64,000 nt of DNA from Erythrobacter sp. (GTDB taxonomy: Bacteria > Pseudomonadota > Alphaproteobacteria > Sphingomonadales > Sphingomonadaceae): positions 1 through 64,000 of the forward strand of contig JAILWQ010000002.1 in assembly GCA_025698865.1 (NCBI GenBank), read 5' to 3'. The position numbers were made by a program, and so were the translations under genes. The number at the start of each line of letters is the position of its first letter. Position 1 is the stretch's first letter. The notes beneath the pieces are model-generated. The model had not been told where the DNA came from and did not search any database. It was given only the letters and a program-made list of their open reading frames with translations. Positions 36,137-44,817 of this stretch are shown in pieces.

Positions 36137-36718
36137 TCACTCAGTCCCAATATCAGCCCATTCAAGAACCAGCTTGTCACCCTTTACACGGGGCAAGGAC
36201 TTGCGTGGAATGAGCTTCCCGCGCACTTCGAAGTCAGATGTGATCTTGACCAGAAAGATCATGCTGAAGTTCCGTTTAAGGTTCAGCGTGACCCGGTCAT
36301 TGCTTTTGAATGGCGTGATTGTCTTGACCTCGACCAGGTCATTTCCGAGCCGTCCATCCGATCCTTGAGCGTAGTTGCGGTGCAGCTTGATGCCGTGCGT
36401 GATCGCCCCGTAGAGTTCTCCGATATCGCCATACACCTGAAGGTGCTTGCCTGTGTGAAGGTGATAATCTTCAGCCGTGGCGATCAGGTTCTCGAAAATC
36501 GAGACCAGCGACAGATCGGCATTGGGATATTTTGCCCGCCATTCCTTGTACTGGATTTGCTCGTTGATTTCGTCCCAGCTGATCCATTCGCCATCATCCC
36601 AGATGGCATTGTCCGGCCCAAGTTGCTGCATCCGCAATCCCGCTAACGTGTAAAGATTTTCGCGTTTTCTTTGCATGTCCGCAGCAACGTGCAAAGCGAA
36701 AGCGCGTTTGCTTGTCAT
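36137..36718 (-). CDS. PD-(D/E)XK-like protein
   Basis: A 193-residue protein. GRLGNDLVEVKTITPFKS shows a D/E-x-K-like pattern (N-D...E-V-K) in a beta-hairpin setting, followed by RVTLNLKRNFSMIFLVKI strands. The N-terminal third is helical. Nuclease fold is a reasonable guess, not a certainty. Converges with the small gene at 35847. Confidence 0.55.
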   Translation of the reverse strand: MTSKRAFALHVAADMQRKRENLYTLAGLRMQQLGPDNAIWDDGEWISWDEINEQIQYKEWRAKYPNADLSLVSIFENLIATAEDYHLHTGKHLQVYGDIGELYGAITHGIKLHRNYAQGSDGRLGNDLVEVKTITPFKSNDRVTLNLKRNFSMIFLVKITSDFEVRGKLIPRKSLPRVKGDKLVLEWADIGTE

Positions 36719-37065
36719 ATCGGCTCAAGCTGCGATTCGCGTGAAAACGGGTCTCCCGCTGCTCCAGAACAGTAGAATCGGCCCTGCATTGGCCCGGAGC
36801 GGACACCAGCGGGAAAAATTCTTCCAGTCCCGGACTGTCCATAGCGATCCAACATCGTCCACCCGCCAATGCGGAACGGCATTTGTTCTATTTTTGTTCT
36901 TTCCTACATCATTGCGATTCGCATAGCATTGCTCGCGTCACCGAAGCTTGGTGGCGCTGAGTTGAACGTCTTATCGCACGGTTCGCAACGGCAATTTGAA
37001 GGACAACCCATCGTCGTGGGGGAACACGGCTTCGGTGACAGAACCTTGAAGCAAAGGAATCTGTC
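36719..37065. other. intergenic ahead of AlpA-like gene
   Basis: No supported ORF. Contains GTTCTATTTTTGTTCTTT (direct repeats of a GTTCT-type word) and a stretch that probably carries the promoter for the alpA-like gene starting at 37066. Confidence 0.4.
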
Positions 37066-37257
37066 GTGCCGAATACTGAACTACTCACCTGCCATGAGGT
37101 CATGCGCCTAACTGGCATTCGCAGCCGGACAACAATCTGGCGACGCATCCGCCGGGGTGCCTTTCCTCATCCCATCGACATTGGTGGCGGACGCATTCGC
37201 TGGCGTTCCACTGACATCGAGGAGTGGATCGAGGCCCTCCCCCTGCGCAGCTATTGA
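37066..37257 (+). CDS. AlpA-family excisionase/regulator
   Basis: A 63-residue winged helix-turn-helix: the LTCHEVMRLTGIRSRTTIWR segment and the RGAFPHPIDIGGGRIRWRST wing are characteristic of AlpA/MerR-like excisionase regulators, with WIEAL at the end. GTG start; AAAGGAATCTGTC upstream is a good ribosome binding site. AlpA proteins often activate or drive excision of P4-type islands, which suits the integrase at the other end of the element. Confidence 0.9.
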   Translation: MPNTELLTCHEVMRLTGIRSRTTIWRRIRRGAFPHPIDIGGGRIRWRSTDIEEWIEALPLRSY

Positions 37258-37299
37258 CCCCTCCAAAGCGGGCAATGGCCCGCAGAAAGCCAATCCCCC

Positions 37300-37815
37300 A
37301 TGTCTATCCTTTCCCTGATCAACGCCGCCCTGCAGAAGCATGGCTGGCTGATCGCTCGCCTTCCGAGCGACGAAGAAGAGCGCGCGGCCCAGCTCGTCGA
37401 AATGCTCATTGAAGACACCGCCGACGGGCGCGCCCGTCGCCACACATTGCAGCCCTGGCTCTGGTACGAACGCCCGGTCCGCGAGCGGTTTGAGGGGCGA
37501 GATTGTTGCCTCACTGTCGAGGGTCCGATCTACAGGAGCAGGGACGGAACCGGCTATCCGCTCGGCAGCCAGCTTCGTACCGAATTCGGGTGGCTGGACC
37601 TCACGCCAGAAGAGACCAACGCAATCGCAGACGAAGTTCGATCAGCGATCGACCTGGCACTGCTTCGCTGGTTTACGCGCCTCGATATGGCGGATCGCCA
37701 GTTGCCTTCGCGCCAGTCCCGCGACCGCTACTTTGACGATGATGTCGCCCGTAATCTGATCCTGTCTGCGACGCCTCCAACGGCAAGCATGGAGCAAGAC
37801 GCTCATGCCAGTTGA
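37300..37815 (+). CDS. unknown protein beside alpA
   Basis: A 171-residue soluble protein without a motif I can name: ALQKHGWLIARLPSDEEERA..., a tryptophan-rich mid-segment, and a C-terminal tail. Starts 43 bp after the AlpA-like gene, same strand, so likely in one transcript. Could be an element-specific replication or regulation factor. Confidence 0.55.
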   Translation: MSILSLINAALQKHGWLIARLPSDEEERAAQLVEMLIEDTADGRARRHTLQPWLWYERPVRERFEGRDCCLTVEGPIYRSRDGTGYPLGSQLRTEFGWLDLTPEETNAIADEVRSAIDLALLRWFTRLDMADRQLPSRQSRDRYFDDDVARNLILSATPPTASMEQDAHAS

Positions 37816-37876
37816 CCGGAGAAAAGCTGGAGAAGGAAGGGGCCACGATACTGCGTATCGGACCCGTAATTTTCAG

Positions 37877-37897
37877 ACACACCCCACGCACGTGTGC
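37877..37897 (-). other. candidate oriT nic region, MOBF module 2
   Basis: 37877-37891 is the same 15 bases as 6404-6418; its complement reads GTGCGTGGGGTGTGT. By analogy with F oriT the nick would be between 37879 and 37878. A GCAC-AC-GTGC dyad (37897-37888) flanks it, at the corresponding place. It lies 129 bp before the RHH gene, against 118 bp in module 1. Confidence 0.72.
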
Positions 37898-37926
37898 ATC
37901 GAGGATTTCTGCGGGTTTGAGGGGAT

Positions 37927-38002
37927 GCGGATAGCATCTCGCTCAGGCCACCTACCCAGAACTCGCGCAATTCCGCCATTCCTCGCGATGGCGGATAGCA
38001 TC
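37927..38002. repeat. GCGGATAGCATC direct repeats near oriT
   Basis: GCGGATAGCATC at 37927-37938 and 37991-38002 (64 bp apart), each with a short dyad (GATGC...GCATC; CGCCAT...ATGGCG). Between the candidate nic and the RHH gene, a place where RHH-protein binding sites are expected. Confidence 0.55.
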
Positions 38003-38019
38003 ACTACCGGAGCGGACCA

Positions 38020-38391
38020 ATGAGCGCGCGTGCGCAGACGGTGCGCCTCAGTCCGTCGCAATATCGGGTGCTGGCTGACTTCGCAAAGCGGAGAGGCCTG
38101 AGCGACTACGCCATGCTAGCGCGGGTCGTGGAAGCAGGCTTTCTCGCCATGCTCCACGGCACCAACAAGGAGACCGATCTTGCCGAACTGGCGCGCGAGA
38201 TCGGGGCGATATCGGAGCGCCTCGCCGAAGCCGAACGGGTGCTCGACCGCACCCTGTTCACCGCCTGTGCGGCCTACGCTTACGCCCGCCATGCGGCGCT
38301 GGGCACGAAGAAATCCGACGAAACAATTGCAGGCGAAGCGCGCGCCGCGTTCGAGCGCCAGCGCTCGCTTGCTCTGGAGATCGAGCCATGA
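38020..38391 (+). CDS. ribbon-helix-helix relaxosome protein, module 2
   Basis: A 123-residue protein; the N-terminus (AQTVRLSPSQYRVLADFAKR ... GLSDYAMLARVVEAGFLAM) reads as ribbon-helix-helix, the rest as a helical tail. Same genomic position as the module 1 RHH gene, but of low apparent sequence similarity. GGAG 7 bases before the ATG. ATGA overlap with the coupling protein gene. Confidence 0.82.
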   Translation: MSARAQTVRLSPSQYRVLADFAKRRGLSDYAMLARVVEAGFLAMLHGTNKETDLAELAREIGAISERLAEAERVLDRTLFTACAAYAYARHAALGTKKSDETIAGEARAAFERQRSLALEIEP

Positions 38392-40208
38392 ATTCGAACA
38401 TCGATTTTGTCACCCGCGCCCATGCCCTTTGGCGCGTCCGTATGGCGCATTGGCAGCAACGCTTCGGCTTCTTTGCCAAGCTCCTTCTTTTCAGCTGCGT
38501 CGCAGGAGCGATCATCACCCCGCTGCTCCGGCTTGGTCCGGAAGAGATAGCTGCTGTGGGTCACTTCATTGGAGCAAAGGCACTCTCATTGCTGGGCGAG
38601 TTCGCTGGCAAGGATTTTGACATGAGGATCACGGTCAACGGCGAGAGGCTGATCGTCCCCGCTTCCGTTATTGCCAACGATCCCGCAACTGCCGCGAACT
38701 TCTTCTGGACTGTGAGACAGGTAATTGGAGGCACGCTCGCGGGGCTGGCCATCGGCATTTTCCTATCGGTTGTGGTCAAAAGATCGATGTCTGAGCAAGG
38801 CAAGGATACGCTTGCCGACCGGGTCATCGGCGGCACTCGCGTAGCGGACGAAGAGGATGTTGCGGCACAGACTACTTTACTTTGCGGCAGGGACGCCCTG
38901 CGCATCGGTCCGGTCCCAATTCCGCGCCGGATCGAGACCCGTCACTTCGCCTTTCTCGGCACCACCGGCAGCGGCAAAACCACTGCCTTGCGCCAGATGC
39001 TCGACGGTATCGAAAGGCGCGGCGAAGCGGCGCTGGTCTATGACACAAGCGGAGAGTTCATCGCTCACTATTACAACCCCGCGCGCGGAGACATTATCCT
39101 CAATCCCTTCGATGCGCGCTGCGCATTCTGGACGCCCTTCGACGAGATATCGCACCCCGCCGATGCCGACCGGATAGCGCGCCAGCTAGTCTCGGAAACC
39201 AGCAGCCAGGACGACGATGTCTGGCTCGAAACAAGCCGTATTCTTGTCGCCAACATGATCCGTTCGCTTTGGGCAGAAGATAACCGCAGCCTTGAAGCTC
39301 TGCTCGAAGCCTTGCAGGTCAAGGACAAGGAGCAGTTGAAGGAATGGCTGGGCCACACGTCGTCGGCCCGCACATTTGCCAATGACGCCGATCGCGCCAC
39401 CGGCAGCGTGTTGTTCATGCTCGCCAAGGCAGCAAACCTGATCCAGTTCCTGAAGGTCGAAGACGAGGGAGAGGACCGCTTCGCCTTCCGCGATTTCATT
39501 GCGAAGCTGGATAAGTGCGAGGGTGCAAGGCCCTGGATCTTCGTCCCTCGCAAGGAGGACTATTTCGAAGCTTCCAAGCCGCTCATGGCATGCTGGCTCG
39601 AATGCGCTGCGAGCGCCGTGCTGGGTCTGACGCCATCGCCTGACCGCCGCATCTGGTTCGTGCTCGACGAGCTCGCCGACCTGCCGCGTGTCGAGAATCT
39701 TGCCCGGCTCCTGCCAGAGGGCCGCAAGTTCGGCGCAGCAATCGTGCTTACCTTCCAGGCGCTCGGACAGATGCGCAATCGCTATGGTGCGAACATCGCA
39801 GAGGCTATGCTCGCCTGCTGCAATACCAAGCTGTTCCTGCAAACTGTCGATCAGGAAACCCGCAAATGGGCGAGCGAGACCATCGGCCAGTGCGAAGTGG
39901 AATTGCGGGTCGCCACCGACACGTTGTCGATTGGCAGTGAGGTGCCACGCACTACCATTGCCACCCAGCGGCAATTCCGCCCTGCCGTCCTCGAAAGTGA
40001 ATTGCGGCTCAGTTCGCATCAGGGCTATCTGCTGCTTCCCGATGGACTGCCGGTCGCCCGCATCGGCCTGACTGCTGACCACATCACCCGGCGTGGCGAG
40101 CCTCGCCAGCCCGGTTACGTGCCAGGCGATCCAGCAGGCACGCTGTGGAGCCGGGTCAGCGAAATCGCGAAAGGCGCCGAGCCCGACGCAAAGCCGGGAC
40201 CAGTTTGA
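38388..40208 (+). CDS. TraD/TrwB-type coupling protein, module 2
   Basis: A 606-residue VirD4-family ATPase. N-terminal membrane segments (FFAKLLLFSCVAGAIITPLL; and GGTLAGLAIGIFLSVVV); Walker A GTTGSGKT; Walker B VLDELADLP; QALGQMRNRYG, as in the family. Shares the layout of the module 1 copy but a different N-terminus and tail. Its TGA overlaps the relaxase ATG by one base. Confidence 0.93.
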   Translation: MNSNIDFVTRAHALWRVRMAHWQQRFGFFAKLLLFSCVAGAIITPLLRLGPEEIAAVGHFIGAKALSLLGEFAGKDFDMRITVNGERLIVPASVIANDPATAANFFWTVRQVIGGTLAGLAIGIFLSVVVKRSMSEQGKDTLADRVIGGTRVADEEDVAAQTTLLCGRDALRIGPVPIPRRIETRHFAFLGTTGSGKTTALRQMLDGIERRGEAALVYDTSGEFIAHYYNPARGDIILNPFDARCAFWTPFDEISHPADADRIARQLVSETSSQDDDVWLETSRILVANMIRSLWAEDNRSLEALLEALQVKDKEQLKEWLGHTSSARTFANDADRATGSVLFMLAKAANLIQFLKVEDEGEDRFAFRDFIAKLDKCEGARPWIFVPRKEDYFEASKPLMACWLECAASAVLGLTPSPDRRIWFVLDELADLPRVENLARLLPEGRKFGAAIVLTFQALGQMRNRYGANIAEAMLACCNTKLFLQTVDQETRKWASETIGQCEVELRVATDTLSIGSEVPRTTIATQRQFRPAVLESELRLSSHQGYLLLPDGLPVARIGLTADHITRRGEPRQPGYVPGDPAGTLWSRVSEIAKGAEPDAKPGPV

Positions 40209-42955
40209 TGGTCGCGTCGGTTTCGGCGCTATCGAGTGCCAGTCAGGCGGCGAGCTATTACGAAGCCGACGACTATTATGCCGAAGGCGGCATGGCTCCA
40301 TCCGAATGGTTTGGTGAGGCAGCAGAGAAGCTGGGCCTGTCGGGCGACGTGGATCGCGAAAAGTTCGCCGAACTCCTCGAAGGCCGCATTGCCGGGCAGC
40401 AGCTCGGCACGACCCGTGATGGCAAGGTCGAGCATCGCCCTGGCTGGGACATCACTCTGTCCGCGCCAAAGTCGGTCTCGATCATGGCCGAGGTTGCCGG
40501 AGACAAGCGGCTGATCAAGGCGCATTGCGCGGCGGTGAAAGTGGCGCTCGCCCATGTCGAGAAGCACATGGCGGCAACCCGTATCAGACAGGGCGGCGAG
40601 GTCCAGCGCGAAGCGACCGGCAATCTAGCTATCGCTACCTTCCGCCATGCCACGAGCCGGGCGCAGGACCCTCAGTTGCACACGCATGCCGTCGTCATCA
40701 ACGCCACGCAGGACAAGGATGGTAGTTGGCGCAGTCTGGAGCCGCGCGCCTTCTACCAGCTCCAGAAGGAGATCGGCGCGATCTACCGGCAGGAACTGGC
40801 GCACGGCGTTACCGAACTGGGTTATCGGATCGAGGCAGGTAAAGACTCACTGTTCGAGATTTCAGGTGTTCCGGAGAAGGCCATCGATGCGCTGAGCCAG
40901 CGCACCGCAGCAATCGATGCAAGGCTTGCCGAGCGCGGCACCAGTCGCGCGGAAGCAAGCGCCGCCGAAAAGCAGATCGCCGCACTCGATACCCGTGAAG
41001 CCAAGACCAGTGCGGATCATCGCACCTTGCGGGCCGACTGGCGGGCAACCGCCGATGCCAATGGGTTCGACAAGGCAGTGCGGGCAAACCTAATCAGCGA
41101 AGCGAGAGAGCGGGCCAAGTGCGGCAAAGAGACTGCCAGCCCGGAATTGCTGGCACGGCAGGCAGTGGCCTGGGCCGCTGCCAAGCTGTCTGAGCGAGAG
41201 GCTGTATTCTCGGCTAGCACCCTTGCCCGCGAGGCCGGGGACTTTGCCTTTGGGAAGGCTGGGCATGGCGCAATCAGTGCAGCGATTGCCGAAGCCGGAG
41301 AACGCGGCGAGCTTGTCCCGCGCACCTTTCTCGACCGGCGCGGCGCGGAGTTCGCGGGGTTCACGACGCCGCAAGCCATCGACACCGAGCGAACCATGCT
41401 TCGCCTTGAGGAGGCAGGGCGCGGCATGGCGCAATCGCTCGCCACTCCGGTGGCGGCGGCACGAACCATCGAGCGCGCTGCACGGCAGTCAGCCCGATCC
41501 GGCTATGCCTGGACCGATGATCAGAAACGAGCGACCGCAGACCTGCTCACCTCGCGTGACCGCATCGCCGCCGTTCAGGGCTATGCCGGGACGGCCAAGA
41601 CCACCACCGTGCTTGCCACCTACGCGCGCGAAGCACGACGTCACCGACTTGCGGTTACCGCGCTTGCGCCGACCGCATCGGCAGCAACCGTTCTCGGCGA
41701 AGCGCTCGGTCTGCGCGGTGACACCGTAGCGCGGCACTTGCTCGCACCGGAAGTGAAGAAGACAGGCAAGGAGGCCGTCTGGATTGTCGATGAGGCCTCC
41801 ATGCTCTCTGCACTCGACATGGCAAAGCTCATGACCCGCGCCGACAAGGCCAAAGCCCGGCTTGTCCTGGTCGGTGACGTCAAACAGCTGGGATCGGTCG
41901 GCGCTGGCGCAGCCTTCGCCCAGTTGCAGCTGGCAGGCATGGCGACCGCCAAGCTTGCCGAGGTGGTCCGGCAGACAAATGCCGACACCCGCGAAGCCGT
42001 TCTGGCCTCGATCGAGGGCCATGCGGGCAAGGCTCTGGCCGCACTGGAACATGGCGGCGGCAAGGTGATCGAAGGCACAACACAGGACGAGCGCCTTGGA
42101 ACGATGGCGCGGCACTATCTGGCCTTGTCACCAGCAGAGCGTGCCCGAACGCTGGTTATCGAACCATCGCGCGAAGGCCGGGACAGGCTTACCGGCATGA
42201 TCCGCGCGAAACTGACCGAGCGCGGCGAGCTTTCAGCGGCAGCCGTGCGGTTCGACGCGCTTGAAGCGAAGGGTCTCACCCGTGCCGAGGCGCACGAGGC
42301 AACAAGCTATGCCATCGGCGATGTTGTCCGGTTCAGCCGCGACTACGCCGCCAAGGGCGTGCGCAGGGGCGAGAGCTTCGCGATTGCCGCTGTCGATCCC
42401 GAGCGAGGACGTATTGCTCTGGAATCTCGCGATGGCGGGTCGCTTGACTGGCATCCCCGGCAATGGGGTGCTGGCAAAGCCGAGGTGTTCGAGCCCAAGC
42501 CGATGGAACTACGCACCGGCGACCGCGTGCAGTTCACACGCAACGACCGCGATGCCGGGCGGGTCAACGGGTTGGGCGGGACCGTCACAAGCATCGATTC
42601 CGACCGTGGCCTGGCAACGCTGAAGCTCGCCGACGGACGCGAGCAGAAGCTCGACCTCTCCGACCCTCGCGACGCCCATTTGCGCCACGCCTATGTCCAG
42701 ACCGCACACGCCGCCCAGGGCCAGACCGCCGAGCGCGTCCTGATCCACGCCGACAGCCGTTCCACCAATCTGGTCGATCAGAAGATGCTCTATGTCGCGC
42801 TGTCGCGCGCCAGGGCCGAGGCGGTGGTTGTAACCGACGACAAGGACAGGCTTGTCCGCGCAATCTACGAGCGCGCTGGCGAGAAGCAGACGGCCATGAC
42901 CGTGAGCGCTCCCGAGGCCGGAAAGTCAAAGGCAATGGGTGCTGGGTTGGGCTGA
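40208..42955 (+). CDS. trwC: MOBF (TrwC/TraI-type) relaxase-helicase, module 2
   Basis: A 915-residue relaxase-helicase, paralogous to the 914-residue copy at 8670. Relaxase tyrosines in ASYYEADDYY near the start, metal-site HTH in QLHTHAVVI, Walker A GYAGTAKTT, Walker B WIVDEASML, TAHAAQGQTAERV and YVALSRARAEAV near the end. True start is ATG 40208; the frame opens earlier at 40145 but that overlaps the coupling protein. Would nick the candidate oriT at about 37878. Confidence 0.95.
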   Translation: MVASVSALSSASQAASYYEADDYYAEGGMAPSEWFGEAAEKLGLSGDVDREKFAELLEGRIAGQQLGTTRDGKVEHRPGWDITLSAPKSVSIMAEVAGDKRLIKAHCAAVKVALAHVEKHMAATRIRQGGEVQREATGNLAIATFRHATSRAQDPQLHTHAVVINATQDKDGSWRSLEPRAFYQLQKEIGAIYRQELAHGVTELGYRIEAGKDSLFEISGVPEKAIDALSQRTAAIDARLAERGTSRAEASAAEKQIAALDTREAKTSADHRTLRADWRATADANGFDKAVRANLISEARERAKCGKETASPELLARQAVAWAAAKLSEREAVFSASTLAREAGDFAFGKAGHGAISAAIAEAGERGELVPRTFLDRRGAEFAGFTTPQAIDTERTMLRLEEAGRGMAQSLATPVAAARTIERAARQSARSGYAWTDDQKRATADLLTSRDRIAAVQGYAGTAKTTTVLATYAREARRHRLAVTALAPTASAATVLGEALGLRGDTVARHLLAPEVKKTGKEAVWIVDEASMLSALDMAKLMTRADKAKARLVLVGDVKQLGSVGAGAAFAQLQLAGMATAKLAEVVRQTNADTREAVLASIEGHAGKALAALEHGGGKVIEGTTQDERLGTMARHYLALSPAERARTLVIEPSREGRDRLTGMIRAKLTERGELSAAAVRFDALEAKGLTRAEAHEATSYAIGDVVRFSRDYAAKGVRRGESFAIAAVDPERGRIALESRDGGSLDWHPRQWGAGKAEVFEPKPMELRTGDRVQFTRNDRDAGRVNGLGGTVTSIDSDRGLATLKLADGREQKLDLSDPRDAHLRHAYVQTAHAAQGQTAERVLIHADSRSTNLVDQKMLYVALSRARAEAVVVTDDKDRLVRAIYERAGEKQTAMTVSAPEAGKSKAMGAGLG

Positions 42956-43175
42956 TCAAGCAGCTTGGCGGCGGCAGGCATGGCGTCCTTCGCACTGCCG
43001 TTGGAATGAACTGCTCCTCTTCGACAGGCCGTGCCGGGCGGGATCAACAGCCTGCCCGCTCCATTCGGGCTGAAGCCCTCCCGTGTTGGCTGTTCCGCGT
43101 AGCAGCTGACCCGCCCGGCCAATCCGGCCTGTCCCTTCATCCGCGTTCCCAACGATTGGACGAAGGATTTTCACC

Positions 43176-44087
43176 ATGGCTAGCATCACAACCGCCAGGA
43201 TCTACGATACAATCACCAATCAGATCATTGCCGCCCTTGAACGCGGCACCGACAAGTTCTCACTTCCCTGGCATCGCAGCACCGCGCCCCTTTCGCGCCC
43301 CATGAACGCGAAGACCGGGAAAGCCTATCGCGGCGTCAACGTACTCGCCCTTTGGGCCACCGCCGAAGCGCAGGACTTCGGACATGGTCTCTGGGCGACC
43401 TATCGACAGTGGAAGTCACTTGGCGCTCAGGTCCGCAAAGGCGAAAAGGCTTCGCCGATCGTATTCTACAAGGTCTTCGACAAGCGTGATGACGATCAAG
43501 CCGAGGAATCGGAAAGTTCGGCTCGCATCTTTGCCCAAGCCTCGCATGTTTTCAACGTCAGCCAGGTCGAAGGCTACGTCCTGCCCGAAGTGCCAGATGG
43601 AGAAGACTTCGACCCAATCCCGCAGGCGGAAGCTTTCGTTTCTGCCACCGGTGCCGCCGTGCGCATCAACGGAGACAGCGCTCACTACACCCCCGCGACC
43701 GATACCATCACCATGCCGGACCGTGAGCGGTTCTTCGCAACGGCCAGCGGCAGCCCGGCGCAAAACTGGTACGCCACCTTGTTGCACGAGCTCGTCCATT
43801 GGTCTGGCGCTGATCACCGCCTTGCGCGAACGTTTGGGAAACGGTTCGGTGACGATGCTTATGCCATGGAAGAACTGGTGGCCGAGCTTGGTTCAGCCTT
43901 CCTTTGCGGCGACCTTGGTCTTTCCACCAGCCCGCGCCCGGATCACGCCAGCTACCTCGCCAGCTGGCTGAAGGTGCTGAAGGCCGACAACCGAGCAATC
44001 TTCACCGCCGCGAGCGCGGCGGTAAGAGCTGCGACCTTCCTTACCACAAGAAGCACTGAGTTTGGGGAACAGGAACCTACCAATTAA
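43176..44087 (+). CDS. ardC: antirestriction protein ArdC
   Basis: A 303-residue protein. N-terminal ssDNA-binding ArdC_N-like domain (QIIAALERGTDKFSLPWHR ... GKAYRGVNVLALW, WKSLGAQVRKGEKA), then a metallopeptidase-type domain with zinc motif LLHELVHWSG and the following YAMEELVAELGSAFL glutamate helix. ArdC protects incoming single-stranded DNA from restriction, and usually sits next to transfer genes as here. AAGGATTTTCACC precedes the ATG. Its end overlaps the end of the convergent YgjP-like gene by 11 bp. Confidence 0.92.
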   Translation: MASITTARIYDTITNQIIAALERGTDKFSLPWHRSTAPLSRPMNAKTGKAYRGVNVLALWATAEAQDFGHGLWATYRQWKSLGAQVRKGEKASPIVFYKVFDKRDDDQAEESESSARIFAQASHVFNVSQVEGYVLPEVPDGEDFDPIPQAEAFVSATGAAVRINGDSAHYTPATDTITMPDRERFFATASGSPAQNWYATLLHELVHWSGADHRLARTFGKRFGDDAYAMEELVAELGSAFLCGDLGLSTSPRPDHASYLASWLKVLKADNRAIFTAASAAVRAATFLTTRSTEFGEQEPTN

Positions 44088-44817
44088 ATCGGTGCCCGAG
44101 CGAATCCAGACGCTGAATCCGTAACTCGTAGTCAGGCATAATGGTCTCAAGCATGCGCCAAAACTGCCTTGAGTGATTGTGTTCAATCATGTGGCAGGCT
44201 TCATGTGCCAATACGTAGTCGATGAGCCAAACCGGGGCCATGACAAGCCGCCAATTAAGCCGTATCCTGCCTTTTGCATCACAGCTTCCCCACCGCTTCG
44301 ACTGGTCCACAACTTTGATCGAACGAGGCTCAAGCCCAAGCTTATTGCTCACGGTCTGGAATCGCTTCGAAAATTGTTGCTCAGCCTTGGAGATGTACCA
44401 TTGCCGCAATCCACTCCGCACGGAACTTTTCGCCACTAGCGCATCTAGATTGGGCAGCACTGGGGCGATCAAATTTGCTCCGCGAGCACGAACTCTTGTG
44501 ACGGTTGCCTCGGGGTCACGAATGACCTTCAGCCGGTACTGTCGCCCCAGATAGTGGAATGCCTCACCACTCACAAATTCCTTAACTGACGGCGTACCGG
44601 CAAGTTCGGAATAACCGGCCTTTTTCCGCAGCACCCAAGCCGCTTTCTTCCGAACGAGATCAGTAATTTTGCGATCGTCGAGATCGCTCGGCGCAAGGAC
44701 ACGGACGCCATCAAAGCCGACCGTAATCGCCACTGTTTTTCGTCGCGATGTCTTGATCAAAGAGTACTCAATTTTCTCACCGCCGAAATCAATGTGGTGG
44801 TCGAGCATGCTTCTCAT
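44077..44817 (-). CDS. YgjP-like metallopeptidase (DUF45)
   Basis: A 246-residue protein with the metalloprotease motif DYVLAHEACHMIEHNHSRQF (H-E-x-C-H and a later H), plus the KRWGSCDAKGRIRLNW segment of the YgjP/SprT-type group. Its ATG overlaps the hsdR stop (ATGA), so it is the last gene of the type I restriction operon. DUF45/YgjP proteins are often found there; their role is not settled. Confidence 0.9.
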   Translation of the reverse strand: MRSMLDHHIDFGGEKIEYSLIKTSRRKTVAITVGFDGVRVLAPSDLDDRKITDLVRKKAAWVLRKKAGYSELAGTPSVKEFVSGEAFHYLGRQYRLKVIRDPEATVTRVRARGANLIAPVLPNLDALVAKSSVRSGLRQWYISKAEQQFSKRFQTVSNKLGLEPRSIKVVDQSKRWGSCDAKGRIRLNWRLVMAPVWLIDYVLAHEACHMIEHNHSRQFWRMLETIMPDYELRIQRLDSLGHRFNW

